Of a stretch of 64,000 bases of DNA, positions 63,955 through 64,000 are shown one piece after another (within the stretch, counting starts at the first letter, position 1; every line of letters begins with the position of its first letter). The notes below the pieces were generated by a model. That model did not search any database, had not been told where the DNA came from, and saw nothing but the letters and a program-made list of their open reading frames with translations. The stretch is taken from assembly GCF_002163715.1 (NCBI RefSeq), contig NZ_CP015698.1:4291674-4355673 (forward strand). The letters run 5' to 3'. The stretch comes from Curvibacter sp. AEP1-3. GTDB taxonomy: Bacteria; Pseudomonadota; Gammaproteobacteria; Burkholderiales; Burkholderiaceae_C. A program made the translations under genes and the position numbers.

Positions 63955-64000
63955 CGGGCGATCACCTTTTTCTTTTCTCTCACCTCTCTTAAGGAAGACC
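63955..64000 (+). other. Spacer after dnaX with ribosome-binding site of the next gene
   Basis: The last 46 bases hold no gene. AAGGAAG (63991-63997) looks like the Shine-Dalgarno site of a gene starting just past the window; ybaB/ebfC is usual after dnaX. Confidence 0.5.

Noticed and set aside
1-64000. tRNA genes, rRNA genes, insertion sequences, prophage and CRISPR arrays.
   Set aside because: None recognised by eye on either strand; a covariance-model scan would be needed to rule out small RNAs other than the SRP RNA.

Overview
The window is one uninterrupted stretch of a betaproteobacterial chromosome, most like the Comamonadaceae (Rhodoferax/Polaromonas-type). The reasons are gene order (tsf-pyrH-frr-uppS-cdsA-dxr-rseP-bamA-skp-lpxD-fabZ-lpxA-lpxB-rnhB, carA-lysE-carB-greA, rlmE-ftsH-folP-glmM, pstSCAB-phoU-phoB-phoR in one block), a lysine/alanine-rich histone-like protein, and a family of short interspersed repeats. 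The genus call is an inference. No tRNA, rRNA, CRISPR array, transposase or prophage gene was seen. The only non-coding RNA gene recognised is the 4.5S SRP RNA in front of dnaX.

Layout. 1-13.8 kb: translation factors and the envelope-biogenesis operon (undecaprenyl-PP, CDP-diacylglycerol, DXP pathway, BAM/Skp, lipid A). 13.9-19.1 kb: carbamoyl-phosphate synthase with a LysE-type exporter between its subunits. 19.3-26.6 kb: greA, yhbY/rlmE (divergent), ftsH behind a heat-shock-type promoter, folP, glmM and small genes. 27.0-30.1 kb: arsenic cluster on the minus strand (arsR, LMW-PTP-type arsC, aquaporin aqpS, glutaredoxin-type arsC, arsH, and a deletion relic of arsA). 30.3-48.3 kb: a phosphate-stress region (OlsB-like acyltransferase, PlcP-type phospholipase C, Agt-type glycosyltransferase, ppk, sixA, an EAL-CBS-GGDEF protein, ppx, fasciclin lipoprotein, pstSCAB-phoU-phoBR). 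48.4-63.95 kb: a GT-C-like membrane protein, rpmE2, rho, trxA, an AddB/AddA-like helicase-nuclease pair, a flavoprotein, a diguanylate cyclase, ffs and dnaX.

The most interesting part is 30.1-48.3 kb. Candidate Pho boxes (tandem GTCAT/GTCAC units 11 bp apart) precede the olsB-like/plcP/agt operon, ppk, the c-di-GMP protein, the fasciclin gene and pstS. The arrangement predicts one PhoB regulon that replaces phospholipids with phosphorus-free lipids, makes polyphosphate, imports phosphate and changes c-di-GMP. The ars cluster is divergent from it and shares its intergenic region.

The second notable feature is a dispersed 55-bp repeat, eight copies in 64 kb. Four copies lie inside coding sequences (trmH-like, folP, aqpS, addA), three of them read in the same frame. 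Another copy supplies the stop codon of the arsA relic.
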